64,000 nucleotides of DNA. Origin: Pseudomonas fluorescens (GTDB lineage Bacteria > Pseudomonadota > Gammaproteobacteria > Pseudomonadales > Pseudomonadaceae). The notes under the pieces were generated by a model. That model did not search any database, was not told where the DNA came from, and worked only from the letters and a program-made list of their open reading frames with translations. Positions 28,455 to 37,266 of the stretch are shown here, one piece after another. The DNA is taken from positions 273,810 to 337,809 of the forward strand of contig NZ_JSAK01000001.1 of assembly GCF_000802965.1 (NCBI RefSeq), read 5' to 3'. The position numbers and the translations under genes are program-made. Each line of letters opens with the position of its first letter. The stretch's first letter is position 1.

Positions 28455-29528
28455 ATGGCCGATACGCGGCGCTGGTTCTGGTTGGGTGCAGTGGTTCTGT
28501 TCTGCGCGTTTATCTGGTTGTTGCATCCGATTCTGACGCCGTTTCTGGTGGCGTTGCTGTTGGCCTATCTGTTCGACCCGCTGGTGGATCGGCTGGAGAA
28601 GGCCGGTCTTTCACGCACGTGGGGCGTGATCGCGGTGTTCGCGCTGTTCACCCTGATTTTCACTACGCTGCTGCTGGTGTTGGTGCCAATGCTCGCCAAG
28701 CAGTTGTTTCGTTTATATGAGCTGGCGCCGCAGATGCTCGATTGGTTGCAGCACACCGCGTTGCCATGGGCGCAATCGAAGTTCGGTTTGTCGGAGGGTT
28801 TCTGGAAGTTCGACAAGCTCAAGGCGGCGATCAGTGAGCACATGGGCCAGACCACTGACATTGTCGGTGTAGTGCTGAGTCAGGCGACCGCTTCCGGCCT
28901 GGCGCTGATTGGCTGGTTGGCGAATCTGGTGTTGATCCCGGTGGTGAGTTTCTACCTGCTGCGGGATTGGGACCTGATGATGGCCAAAATCCGCAGCTTG
29001 CTGCCCCGTGATCGCGAAGAGCAGGCAGTTTCCCTGGCCGCTGAATGCCATGAAGTGCTGGGAGCATTCGTTCGCGGGCAGTTGTTGGTGATGGTGGCGT
29101 TGGGCGTAATCTACGCAGCGGGACTGATGTTGGTGGGGCTTGAGTTGGGACTGTTGATCGGTCTGATTGCCGGCCTGGCGGCGATTGTGCCGTACATGGG
29201 TTTCGTCATTGGTATTGGCGCAGCATTGATTGCCGGTCTGTTTCAGTTCGGTGGCGATCTGTATCCCATGATCGGCATTGTCGCGGTGTTCATGGTTGGT
29301 CAAGCGTTGGAAGGCATGGTGCTGACGCCATTGCTGGTGGGGGATCGGATTGGTCTGCACCCGGTGGCGGTGATCTTTGCGATCCTGGCCGGCGGCGAGC
29401 TGTTTGGCTTTACCGGCGTATTGCTTGCGCTGCCGGTGGCGGCGGTGATCATGGTGCTGGTGCGCCATGTGCATGATTTGTATAAAGATTCGGATATGTA
29501 CAGCGGGGTCGAGGATCCCGAACTTTAA
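28455..29528 (+). CDS. AI-2E transporter (PerM/YdiK) family permease
   Basis: A 357-residue membrane protein with about eight helices, two before and six after a large periplasmic/cytoplasmic loop (residues about 80-150). GEEL...-type and MVLTPLLVGDRIGLHPVAVIFAILAGGELFGFTGVLLALPVAAV are the conserved C-terminal family features. A GGAG site 6 bp upstream supports ATG 28455 over ATG 28443. The family includes a proposed AI-2 exporter and sodium/proton antiporters; the substrate here is open. Confidence 0.87.
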   Translation: MADTRRWFWLGAVVLFCAFIWLLHPILTPFLVALLLAYLFDPLVDRLEKAGLSRTWGVIAVFALFTLIFTTLLLVLVPMLAKQLFRLYELAPQMLDWLQHTALPWAQSKFGLSEGFWKFDKLKAAISEHMGQTTDIVGVVLSQATASGLALIGWLANLVLIPVVSFYLLRDWDLMMAKIRSLLPRDREEQAVSLAAECHEVLGAFVRGQLLVMVALGVIYAAGLMLVGLELGLLIGLIAGLAAIVPYMGFVIGIGAALIAGLFQFGGDLYPMIGIVAVFMVGQALEGMVLTPLLVGDRIGLHPVAVIFAILAGGELFGFTGVLLALPVAAVIMVLVRHVHDLYKDSDMYSGVEDPEL

Positions 29529-29758
29529 GGCTTGAAATGAGCGGAACGCAGATGACCTGGTTTAAGGCCAAGTCGGAACGACGGGTTCGTCTAGCGGTCG
29601 GATGGACCGCCAAAGAATCCGTCATAAAACCGGGTCGCAAACGCAAACCTTTGATTTTGCTTGTGGTCTGTCGCATTGTGCGGTCGGCTTCACGGGTATA
29701 AACTTCGCAAACTTTACACAGAGGCCACTAACGGTTCCTTTGGAACTGTTCAGTCAGC

Positions 29759-30463
29759 ATGAAACCGATTCAGCTGCCCCTAGGTGTGCGTCTGCGTGAT
29801 GACGCCACTTTTATCAACTACTACCCAGGCGCCAATGCCGCTGCACTCGGCTATGTCGAGCGGCTGTGCGAAGCCGACGCCGGCTGGACCGAAAGCCTGA
29901 TTTATCTCTGGGGCAAGCACGGGGTAGGGCGCACGCATCTGTTGCAGGCTGCGTGCTTGCGATTCGAGCAGATGGGTGAGCCGGCGGTTTACCTTCCTTT
30001 GGCCGAGTTGCTCGATCGCGGCATTGAAATCCTCGATAACCTCGAACAATACGAACTGGTCTGCCTCGACGATTTACAAGCGGTGGCCGGCAAGGCGGAT
30101 TGGGAAGAGGCACTTTTTCATCTGTTCAATCGTCTACGCGACAGTGGCCGGCGTCTGTTGATTGCCGCGTCGACGTCGCCGCGTGAGTTGCCGGTGAAGT
30201 TGGCGGACCTTAAATCCCGCCTGACCCTGGCACTGATTTTCCAGATGCGACCGCTTTCCGATGAAGACAAACTGCGTGCGTTGCAACTGCGCGCATCCCG
30301 TCGCGGACTGCATCTGACGGATGAAGTCGGTCACTTTATTTTGACTCGCGGTACTCGAAGCATGAGTGCGCTGTTCGAACTGCTTGAGCGTCTCGATCAG
30401 GCCTCGCTTCAAGCGCAGCGCAAGCTGACTATTCCCTTCCTGAAAGAAACGCTGGGCTGGTAA
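29759..30463 (+). CDS. hda: DnaA regulatory inactivator Hda
   Basis: A 234-residue AAA+ protein homologous to the ATPase domain of DnaA but without its DNA-binding domain. The N-terminal QLPLGV (residues 5-10) is the clamp-binding motif. GKHGVGRTHLLQAAC is the P-loop variant and LVCLDDLQAVAG the Walker B. With the DNA-loaded clamp it stimulates ATP hydrolysis by DnaA and blocks re-initiation. It follows the permease gene by 230 bp. Confidence 0.93.
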   Translation: MKPIQLPLGVRLRDDATFINYYPGANAAALGYVERLCEADAGWTESLIYLWGKHGVGRTHLLQAACLRFEQMGEPAVYLPLAELLDRGIEILDNLEQYELVCLDDLQAVAGKADWEEALFHLFNRLRDSGRRLLIAASTSPRELPVKLADLKSRLTLALIFQMRPLSDEDKLRALQLRASRRGLHLTDEVGHFILTRGTRSMSALFELLERLDQASLQAQRKLTIPFLKETLGW

Positions 30464-30677
30464 AACCTCCGGTTTCTCGCGGTTTTTTGGCATATTTCAG
30501 GCGCCAGAAAACGCACGTTCCTACACGCGTAGGCAGCGCAAGCGTCTAAATGGGGCTTAAGCGCTTAGATGTTTACGAGAAACCGAGAAGTCACAAAAAG
30601 TTCGATTGAATTTGCAAATGAGGATGATAGCGGGCATAGTCTCGGCTTCTTTACAACTATCAGCCACGGTCGTGCCC

Positions 30678-31325
30678 ATGCTAAATCGCTTTGCACCCCT
30701 CGTGCCTCTCGCACTCGTTACCCTGTTGTTCGGTTGCGCTGCCCACTCTCCAGTGTCCCAGCAAGAGCAACAACAGCAGGTTAAAAACTCTGTTACCGCC
30801 CAATCTTCCGCTCGTTATCAGGAAGATCTTTTTCAAGACGAGGCGGCTACCGAAAAAGAACTCGCAGCTTTCGCCGATGGCAAGTCGTACAAACTTCCAG
30901 TTCTGGCTGACAGCATCCTCGAACGCGGCATGTCCCTGATCGGTACCCGTTACCGTTTCGGCGGTACCTCTGAAGCCGGTTTCGATTGCAGTGGTTTCAT
31001 TGGCTATCTGTTCCGTGAAGAAGCCGGGATGAACCTGCCTCGCTCCACTCGCGAAATGATCAACGTCGACGCTCCTCTCGTCTCTCGCAGCAAGCTGGAG
31101 CCGGGCGATTTGCTGTTCTTCGCTACCAATGGTCGTCGCGGTCGTGTCAGTCACGCCGGGATCTACCTGGGCGACAACCAGTTCATCCATTCCAGCAGCC
31201 GCCGCAGCGGTGGTGTGCGAATCGATAGCCTGGGCGACAGCTACTGGAGCAAGACCTTCATCGAAGCCAAGCGCGCCCTCGCGATGGCACCTGGTGCGTC
31301 ACCAATCGTTACTGCTCGCAAGTAA
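30678..31325 (+). CDS. NlpC/P60 (C40) lipoprotein endopeptidase, first copy
   Basis: A 215-residue lipoprotein. I chose MLNRFAPLVPLALVTLLFGC (30678), which puts a lipobox at LFGC, Cys20; longer starts exist at 30606. A low-complexity Q-rich segment follows. The catalytic domain has GFDCSGFIGYLF (Cys nucleophile) and VSHAGIYLG (His). The family cuts peptidoglycan stem peptides at D-Glu-gamma-mDAP bonds. A paralogue lies 165 bp downstream. Confidence 0.88.
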   Translation: MLNRFAPLVPLALVTLLFGCAAHSPVSQQEQQQQVKNSVTAQSSARYQEDLFQDEAATEKELAAFADGKSYKLPVLADSILERGMSLIGTRYRFGGTSEAGFDCSGFIGYLFREEAGMNLPRSTREMINVDAPLVSRSKLEPGDLLFFATNGRRGRVSHAGIYLGDNQFIHSSSRRSGGVRIDSLGDSYWSKTFIEAKRALAMAPGASPIVTARK

Positions 31326-31359
31326 GCGGACAATTTGTAAGGTGAACTTAAAGTCTTAC

Positions 31360-31387
31360 TTGAAGTTTGCCACGTAGCAGCTAGAAT
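31360..31387 (+). promoter_or_regulatory. Candidate promoter between the two NlpC/P60 genes
   Basis: TTGAAG, a 16-bp spacer and TAGAAT. A hairpin terminator begins only about 20 bp downstream of the expected start, so the transcript might be attenuated, or the match may be chance. Confidence 0.4.
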
Positions 31388-31407
31388 CTTGATCTATTAA
31401 TGATGGC

Positions 31408-31436
31408 AAACCGCCTGCGTCACGCGCAGGCGGTTT
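31408..31436 (+). terminator. Rho-independent terminator between the two NlpC/P60 genes
   Basis: AAACCGCCTGCG / CGCAGGCGGTTT stem (with a TCACG loop) followed by TCTTTT. It lies 55 bp before the start of the second gene. Confidence 0.8.
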
Positions 31437-31490
31437 TCTTTTCTGCGCTTTCAGCAGAAAAAGCCGCAGCCAGATCAGGATGTTCTGCTT

Positions 31491-32027
31491 ATGACGATGT
31501 CGGCCCGCCTCACAATCATGCTCTTCGCAGCGCTGCTCAGCGCTTGCGCCAGTCGCACACCGCCGCCTGCGCCGGTGGTTCGCGCGCCTATCGTGTTCGG
31601 TCCCTCCCAAGCCTTTTCGCCTGAAGCCGAGGACGTGCTGTTTCGCGCGTTGGGCCTGGTGGGTACGCCTTATCGCTGGGGCGGCAATACACCGGATTCC
31701 GGATTTGATTGCAGTGGTTTGATCGGCTACGTCTACCGTGATGTGGCTGGTATTTCCTTGCCGCGGACCACGCGTGAAATGATCTCCATGCAGGCGGCCA
31801 GCGTCGGTAAGGAAGGTCTGCAGACCGGTGACCTGATCTTCTTCGCCACCAATGGCGGCTCCCAAGTCAGTCATGCTGGCATCTATGTCGGTGAAGGTCG
31901 CTTCGTCCATGCACCGGCCACTGGCGGCACGGTCAAGCTCGACAGCTTGTCCAAGGCGTATTGGCAGAAAGCCTATCTGAGCGCCAAGCGTGTCCTGCAA
32001 CCGGAGCACCTGGCGCGCAATCCGTAA
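31491..32027 (+). CDS. NlpC/P60 (C40) lipoprotein endopeptidase, second copy
   Basis: A 178-residue lipoprotein with lipobox LSAC (Cys19) and a Pro-rich linker (RTPPPAPVVRAP). The catalytic domain has GFDCSGLIGYVY, VSHAGIYVGEG and a C-terminal QKAYLSAKRVL helix, close to the first copy, minus its Q-rich insert. The pair looks like a tandem gene duplication that has diverged in the linker. Confidence 0.9.
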   Translation: MTMSARLTIMLFAALLSACASRTPPPAPVVRAPIVFGPSQAFSPEAEDVLFRALGLVGTPYRWGGNTPDSGFDCSGLIGYVYRDVAGISLPRTTREMISMQAASVGKEGLQTGDLIFFATNGGSQVSHAGIYVGEGRFVHAPATGGTVKLDSLSKAYWQKAYLSAKRVLQPEHLARNP

Positions 32028-32045
32028 TAGCCAGAGGTTGTCGTC

Positions 32046-32708
32046 ATGACCGCGCGCACGCTCAATCTCGACGATTCGCTCTATCAATACCTGCTTGATG
32101 TGTCCCTGCGCGAAACGCCGCTGCTCAAGCGCCTGCGTGACGAAACCCAGGCGCTGCCCATGGCGCGCTGGCAGGTGGCACCGGAGCAGGGGCAATTCCT
32201 CGCATTGCTGGTAAAGCTCATCGGCGCCAGACGTGTGCTGGAAGTCGGCACCTTCACCGGTTACAGCGCCTTGTGCATGGCGGAGGCATTACCCGAAGAC
32301 GGTTCGTTGATTTGCTGTGACATCCCCGGTGACTACAACGCCACTGCGCTCCGTTACTGGCAGGAAGCGGGTCTGGCCGGGCGAATCGATCTGCGTCTGG
32401 CGCCTGCGCTGGAAACCCTCGGCGAGATTGAACGGCAAGGGCAGGGCGGGCAATTCGACCTGGTATTCATAGACGCCGACAAAGCCAATTACCCGACCTA
32501 CCTCGAACATGCGCTGCGGTTGCTGCGCGTCGGTGGGTTAGCAGTGTTCGATAACACGCTGTGGAGTGGCCGGGTGCTTGAGGAGAATCCCGAAAGCGCA
32601 GATACCCGCGCAATCCAGGCGCTCAATCGTGCATTGAAGACGGACGCGCGGGTGGATTTGTCGCTGTTGCCGTTGGGGGATGGGTTGACGCTCTGTCGCA
32701 AGCGCTAA
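32046..32708 (+). CDS. SAM-dependent O-methyltransferase (catechol/caffeoyl-CoA OMT family)
   Basis: A 220-residue class I methyltransferase. SAM-binding motif I is VLEVGTFTGYSALCMAE. The metal/catechol region is LVFIDADKANYPTYLEHALRLLRVGGLAVFDNTLWSGRV. These are the hallmarks of the metal-dependent caffeoyl-CoA/catechol OMT family. It is 18 bp after the second NlpC/P60 gene and may be cotranscribed. The substrate is unknown. Confidence 0.88.
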   Translation: MTARTLNLDDSLYQYLLDVSLRETPLLKRLRDETQALPMARWQVAPEQGQFLALLVKLIGARRVLEVGTFTGYSALCMAEALPEDGSLICCDIPGDYNATALRYWQEAGLAGRIDLRLAPALETLGEIERQGQGGQFDLVFIDADKANYPTYLEHALRLLRVGGLAVFDNTLWSGRVLEENPESADTRAIQALNRALKTDARVDLSLLPLGDGLTLCRKR

Positions 32709-32716
32709 CTATGTTT

Positions 32717-32812
32717 TTTGTGGGAGCGGGCTTGCCCGCGATAGCGTTTCATAAGCCAGCATCTCTATTGAGCGTGCCGACGTCATCGCGGGCAAGCCCG
32801 CTCCCACAGGTT
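32717..32812. repeat. REP doublet (TGGGAGCGGGCTTGCCCGCGAT family)
   Basis: TGTGGGAGCGGGCTTGCCCG and CGGGCAAGCCCGCTCCCACA in inverted orientation. It lies between convergent genes and may act as their transcription end. Confidence 0.85.
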
Positions 32813-32830
32813 CGTGTGAGGTCAATTTCG

Positions 32831-34144
32831 TTATTTAACCGCCGACACCCGCCACACCTTGTTCCCCACATCATCCGCCACCAGCAAATCCCCCTGCTGA
32901 TCAATCACCACACCTACCGGCCGACCCATGGCTTTTTCTTCGTCATTGAGGAAACCAGTTAGCACGTCTAGCGGCTGCCCGCTCGGTTTGCCCGCGCTGA
33001 ACGGTACGAAAATCACTTTGTAGCCGCTGTGCGGTTTGCGATTCCAGGATCCGTGCTGGCCGATGAAGGCGCCTTCCTTGAACTGCGCCGGCAATTTGTT
33101 GCCCTCGGCAAACGTCAGCCCCAATGACGCGGTGTGAGGGCCGACGGCGTAGTCCGGGGCGATCGCCTTGGCGACCATCTCCGGGTGTTGCGGCTCGACA
33201 CGAACGTCGATGTGCTGACCATAGTAACTGTAGGGCCAACCGTAAAATCCACCGTCCTTCACTGAGGTGATGTAGTCCGGCACCAGGTCACTGCCGATTT
33301 CGTCCCGCTCATTCACGGCTGTCCACAACGCGCCGCTGGACGGTTCCCAAGCCAGACCGTTGGGGTTGCGAATTCCCGACGCAAAGATCCGGTGGTTACC
33401 AGTGGCGCGGTCCACTTCCCAGATCGCCGCGCGACCTTCTTCCTGGTCCATGCCGTTTTCGCCGACGTTACTGTTGGAGCCTACCGTGACGTAGAGCTTG
33501 CTTCCGTCCTTGCTGGCGATGACGTTTTTGGTCCAGTGGTGATTCAGCGTACCGCCCGGCAAGTCGACCACTTTGATCGGCTGCGACTTGATCGCGGTGG
33601 CGCCGTCTTCATAGTGGAAGCGCAACAAGCGGTCGGTATCGGCAACGTACAGGTCATTGCCCACGAGGGTCATGCCGAAAGGCGAGTTGAGGTTTTCCAG
33701 GAACACCGTGCGGGTTTCTGCGATGCCGTCGTGGTCCTTGTCCCGCAGCAGCGTAATGCGATTCGGGCTTGGTACGCCCGCACCAGCGCGCCCCATGACT
33801 TTCTTCATGACCCAGCCCTTGATGCCTTTGCCGTCATCGGGCTTGGGCGGGGCGTTGGTTTCGGCGACCAGCACGTCGCCGTTGGGCAGTACGTATAGCC
33901 AGCGCGGGTGATCAAGACCTTCCGCAAACGCTGCCACTTGGGTACCGGCAGCGGCGACGGGTTTGGCGCCGTCCGGCCAGCCGATCGCCGGGGCGATGTT
34001 TACTGTCGGCATCAGCGTCTTGTTGGGCTCTGGCAATTTGGGTGACGGCCCGGTGCCGTCAGAGACTTGCAGGCTGGAGGTTTCACCGCAAGCGGCGAGC
34101 CCTCCGGCGAGCGCGATAACGAGAACGAGCTGGGGCTTGCGCAT
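32831..34144 (-). CDS. PQQ-dependent sugar dehydrogenase / L-sorbosone dehydrogenase-like lipoprotein
   Basis: A 437-residue six-bladed beta-propeller protein with a lipoprotein signal, lipobox GLAAC (Cys19). Family features are [49 protein letters not shown] and [25 protein letters not shown]. Relatives are called soluble aldose sugar dehydrogenase or sorbosone dehydrogenase, with PQQ as cofactor. The real substrate is not evident. Confidence 0.85.
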   Translation of the reverse strand: MRKPQLVLVIALAGGLAACGETSSLQVSDGTGPSPKLPEPNKTLMPTVNIAPAIGWPDGAKPVAAAGTQVAAFAEGLDHPRWLYVLPNGDVLVAETNAPPKPDDGKGIKGWVMKKVMGRAGAGVPSPNRITLLRDKDHDGIAETRTVFLENLNSPFGMTLVGNDLYVADTDRLLRFHYEDGATAIKSQPIKVVDLPGGTLNHHWTKNVIASKDGSKLYVTVGSNSNVGENGMDQEEGRAAIWEVDRATGNHRIFASGIRNPNGLAWEPSSGALWTAVNERDEIGSDLVPDYITSVKDGGFYGWPYSYYGQHIDVRVEPQHPEMVAKAIAPDYAVGPHTASLGLTFAEGNKLPAQFKEGAFIGQHGSWNRKPHSGYKVIFVPFSAGKPSGQPLDVLTGFLNDEEKAMGRPVGVVIDQQGDLLVADDVGNKVWRVSAVK

Positions 34145-34211
34145 GCTGACCTTCCCTATGAATGCAGTGACCTGATCAATAGAGAAGTGAGAATGCGCGA
34201 TGGTTCAACCG

Positions 34212-34796
34212 TCAGCCGCGCGCTTCCTTGAACAGCACGGCAATACCGGGGTGATAGTTGCCGCCTTCGTTGCGCAACTTGCGATAGGCGTAGGGGAAAT
34301 ACCAGGCCACGGCGCAGGTGTGTTCCTTTTGCAGGTCGTCGACCATGTCCTGCAGTTCTTCCGGGGTGGCGCCATGCTGGGCTTTTTGCGGAGCAACGAA
34401 CAGGCAGCCGAGTTTCAAGTCGCTGGCGTAGCTGATCTTCCTGGCGTCGCTGGTGACATCGAGTAAAGCCTCGGTCAGGTTCAGGCTGTTGACCCGTGGC
34501 CAGCGTTGCGTGGTCTGCAGCCAGGCCTTGGCTTCGGGTGTAGCGATGAACAAATCGGCGCGGCCGTTGCGATCGCCTTCCTCGGTCTGTTTGCGGGTGG
34601 GCGATTGTTGCAGGGTGATCATCTCCGCCATCCACGCGGCGGCGGAGAGCAGGCCGAGGTTAGCTTTTTCATCCAGCCAGTAAGGTGTTTCACCGTCGCC
34701 GCGCACGGCGTTGTAGCGGTCGATACAGTCAAACCAGCGTTCCAGCGCCGGGCGCAGGAATTCCAGCTTCGGATTGCTGATGATCATGCCTTGCAT
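34212..34796 (-). CDS. Hypothetical protein divergent from the cobalamin operon
   Basis: A 194-residue soluble protein with no signal peptide or membrane segment; start at 34796 or 34787 (MIISNPKLEFL). Recognisable stretches are YWLDEKANLGLLSAAAWMAE, RADLFIATPEAKAWLQTTQ and AVAWYFPYAYRKL. A DLFI...EAK-type segment recalls a nuclease-like core, but no complete motif is visible. I do not recognise the family. It is 68 bp upstream of the sugar dehydrogenase-like gene and divergent from the cob leader. Confidence 0.6.
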   Translation of the reverse strand: MQGMIISNPKLEFLRPALERWFDCIDRYNAVRGDGETPYWLDEKANLGLLSAAAWMAEMITLQQSPTRKQTEEGDRNGRADLFIATPEAKAWLQTTQRWPRVNSLNLTEALLDVTSDARKISYASDLKLGCLFVAPQKAQHGATPEELQDMVDDLQKEHTCAVAWYFPYAYRKLRNEGGNYHPGIAVLFKEARG

Positions 34797-35257
34797 GGGG
34801 CTTACTCTTGTTATTATGTTGGGGTTGTGGCTCTTTGATATCACTGCTGTGAGTGTCGCACAAGATTGGCGTCAGTTTGATGATCAACGGCAGTTATTCG
34901 CTCGCACGCCCCGTCTTCAATTGACGCTCCACCCCCAACCCTCTAACCTTCGCCGCTTGTTTCAGGTGCTCTGTGGCTTGGGTCGACAGAGTGAAACAGG
35001 GAAGCCGGTGAGTCAGCGTTTCAGTCGATGAAACTCCGCGATCCCGGCGCTGCCCCCGCAACGGTAAATGAGTGAAAGGCTGCGCCTTGAGCCACTGTGT
35101 CGACGACATGGGAAGGCGCGCAGTCAGGCCAACGCCGCTCATGAGCCCGGAGACCGGCCTGATCCATCCAAGCGGCATCACGGTGGGCGATGCCAGGCTT
35201 CTTGCCTTCTATTCTTGTGCCTGCCCGCCGTTATCCAGCCTCAACGGAGAGCTCCCC
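34797..35257. other. Leader and divergent region upstream of cobO
   Basis: A 461-bp stretch. It holds a cobalamin riboswitch (see the next entry) and, after it, a hairpin GGCATC/GATGCC (35174-35194) that could be part of the expression platform. The longer plus-strand frame that starts at 35072 inside the riboswitch is not translated; cobO begins at 35258. Confidence 0.7.
34965..35170 (+). ncRNA. Cobalamin riboswitch
   Basis: The aptamer is recognisable by GGGAAGCCGGTG (near 35000), the core GCTGCCCCCGCAACGGTAA (near 35049-35067), the B12-box-like GCCACTGTG...CATGGGAAGGCGC, and the closing AGCCCGGAGACCGGCC (near 35143-35158). These conserved elements, in this order, 90 bp ahead of cobO, match the adenosylcobalamin-binding class. 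Expected effect: B12 lowers expression of the cob operon. Confidence 0.92.
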
Positions 35258-35869
35258 ATGACTGATACCCCTGATCGTGACGAACGTCACCTGGCGCGCA
35301 TGCTGCGCAAAAAAGCCGTGATCGACGAACGCATCGCCAACTCCCCGAACGAATGCGGCCTGTTGCTGGTGCTGACCGGCAACGGCAAAGGCAAGAGCAG
35401 CTCGGCGTTCGGCATGCTCGCCCGCGCGATGGGCCACGGCATGCAGTGCGGTGTGGTGCAGTTCATCAAGGGCCGTAACAGCACAGGCGAAGAGTTGTTC
35501 TTCCGACGCTTTCCAGAGCAAGTGCGTTTTCATGTGATGGGCGAGGGCTTCACCTGGGAAACCCAGGATCGTCAGCGTGATATCGCCGCCGCCGAAGCCG
35601 CATGGGCGGTCTCGCAGCAACTGCTGCGCGATCCATCCATTGGCCTGGTGGTGCTGGATGAATTGAACATCGCCCTCAAGCACGGCTACCTCGATCTCGA
35701 TCAGGTACTCAGCGATTTGCAGGCGCGTCCGCCGATGCAGCACGTGGTGGTCACCGGTCGTGGCGCCAAGCCGGAAATGATCGAGCTGGCCGACACCGTC
35801 ACTGAGATGGGCATGATCAAGCATGCCTTCCAGGCCGGTATCAAAGCGCAAAAAGGCGTCGAGCTGTGA
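35258..35869 (+). CDS. cobO: Cob(I)yrinic acid a,c-diamide adenosyltransferase
   Basis: A 203-residue CobA/CobO-type corrinoid adenosyltransferase. The P-loop GNGKGKSSSAFGMLARAMGHG binds ATP. LVVLDELNIALKHGYLD and VVVTGRGAKPEMIELADTVTEM are family blocks. First gene after the riboswitch; start at 35258, not the longer frame. The stop overlaps the cobB GTG. Confidence 0.96.
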   Translation: MTDTPDRDERHLARMLRKKAVIDERIANSPNECGLLLVLTGNGKGKSSSAFGMLARAMGHGMQCGVVQFIKGRNSTGEELFFRRFPEQVRFHVMGEGFTWETQDRQRDIAAAEAAWAVSQQLLRDPSIGLVVLDELNIALKHGYLDLDQVLSDLQARPPMQHVVVTGRGAKPEMIELADTVTEMGMIKHAFQAGIKAQKGVEL

Positions 35870-37266
35870 ATCAACCTCGTCATTGCCCGGCGGTACTGAT
35901 TGCCGCGCCGGCGTCCGGCCAGGGCAAGACCACCGTCACCGCCGCGCTGGCCCGGTTGCATCGCAATCAGGGGCGCAAGGTGCGCGTGTTCAAGTGCGGC
36001 CCGGATTTTCTCGACCCGATGATTCTCGAGCGCGCCAGCGGTGCGCCGGTGTATCAACTGGACATGTGGATGGTCGGCGAGCAGGAAAGTCGTCGACTGT
36101 TGTGGGAAGCCGCCGCTGAAGCCGACCTGATTCTGATCGAAGGCGTCATGGGGCTGTTCGACGGCACGCCGTCCAGCGCTGACCTGGCGCGGCACTTTGG
36201 CGTGCCAGTGCTGGGTGTGATCGACGGCACTGCGATGGCCCAGACTTTTGGCGCACTGGCCTTGGGGCTGGCGCGTTATCAACCGGACTTGCCGTTCGCT
36301 GGCGTGTTGGCCAATCGCGTGGGCACCCTGCGTCACGCCCAACTTCTCGAAGGCAGCCTGACCGAAGGCCTGCGCTGGTACGGCGCGTTGTCCAGGGAAA
36401 CCGGGATCGAATTGCCGAGTCGGCATCTCGGTCTGGTGCAGGCCAGTGAGTTGAACGATCTTGATGTGCGTCTCGATGCGGCGGCCGAAGCGTTGGCCAG
36501 CAGTTGCGAGGTTGCGCTGCCGCCCGCCGTCGAGTTCGCCGCGCCCGATGTGATCGCCGTCGAACCGTTGCTGGTCGGTGTGCGCATTGCCGTGGCCCGT
36601 GACGAAGCGTTCGCCTTTACCTATGGCGCCAGCCTGGATTTGCTGCGGGCGATGGGCGCCGAGTTGTCGTTTTTCTCGCCGATCCGTGATGCTGAGTTGC
36701 CGGATGCGGACAGCTTGTATCTGCCGGGCGGATATCCGGAATTGCATCATGTGGCGCTGTCGCAAAACACCGCGATGCTCGACGCGATCCGCGCGCACCA
36801 CGCGGCTGGCAAGCCGTTGTTGGCCGAGTGCGGCGGCATGCTTTATCTGCTCGATTCGTTGACCGATGTTGAAGGTACACGCGCGGAATTGGTCGGCTTG
36901 CTGGCGGGTGATGCGGTGATGCAAAAGCGTCTGGCTGCATTGGCGTTGCAAGCAGTTGAGCTGCCGGAAGGTTCGTTGCGTGGGCACACCTATCATCATT
37001 CGCTGACCACGACTGAGCTTGAGCCGATTGCTCGGGGCTTGAGCCCTAATGGCGGGCGCGGGGCGGAGGCGGTTTATCGTGAGGGGCGGATGACGGCTTC
37101 TTACGTGCATTTTTATTTTCCGTCCAATCCATCGGCGATTGCCGCGTTGTTTGCGCCAGACCCTGAAACCGCTATCGCTGGCAAGCCAGCTCCCACAGTG
37201 GGCGGTGTGATCCCTGAAGAAATGCAATCCCTTGTGGGAGCTGGCTTGCCAGCGAAGAGGCCATGA
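35866..37266 (+). CDS. cobB: Cobyrinate a,c-diamide synthase, with a REP-derived C-terminal tail
   Basis: A 466-residue ATP-dependent amidotransferase. The N-terminal P-loop is APASGQGKTTVTAALARLH. The C-terminal class I glutaminase domain has Cys in LLAECGGMLYLLDS. Start is GTG 35866, overlapping cobO. From about residue 437 to the end, the sequence (AIAGKPAPTVGGV...[11 protein letters not shown]) is simply the translation of a REP doublet. Typical CobB proteins end near FYFPSNPSAIAALFAP. The last codons overlap bluB. Confidence 0.94.
   Translation: MNQPRHCPAVLIAAPASGQGKTTVTAALARLHRNQGRKVRVFKCGPDFLDPMILERASGAPVYQLDMWMVGEQESRRLLWEAAAEADLILIEGVMGLFDGTPSSADLARHFGVPVLGVIDGTAMAQTFGALALGLARYQPDLPFAGVLANRVGTLRHAQLLEGSLTEGLRWYGALSRETGIELPSRHLGLVQASELNDLDVRLDAAAEALASSCEVALPPAVEFAAPDVIAVEPLLVGVRIAVARDEAFAFTYGASLDLLRAMGAELSFFSPIRDAELPDADSLYLPGGYPELHHVALSQNTAMLDAIRAHHAAGKPLLAECGGMLYLLDSLTDVEGTRAELVGLLAGDAVMQKRLAALALQAVELPEGSLRGHTYHHSLTTTELEPIARGLSPNGGRGAEAVYREGRMTASYVHFYFPSNPSAIAALFAPDPETAIAGKPAPTVGGVIPEEMQSLVGAGLPAKRP
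37176..37254. repeat. REP doublet inside the cobB reading frame
   Basis: CGCTGGCAAGCCAGCTCCCACAG (37176-37198) and TGTGGGAGCTGGCTTGCCAGCG (37234-37254) in inverted orientation. The doublet occupies the 3' end of cobB and stays in frame to the TGA shared with the bluB start region. Confidence 0.88.

Noticed and set aside
35072..35257. N-terminal extension of cobO into its leader
   Set aside because: It runs over the cobalamin riboswitch; the family start at 35258 fits length and context.
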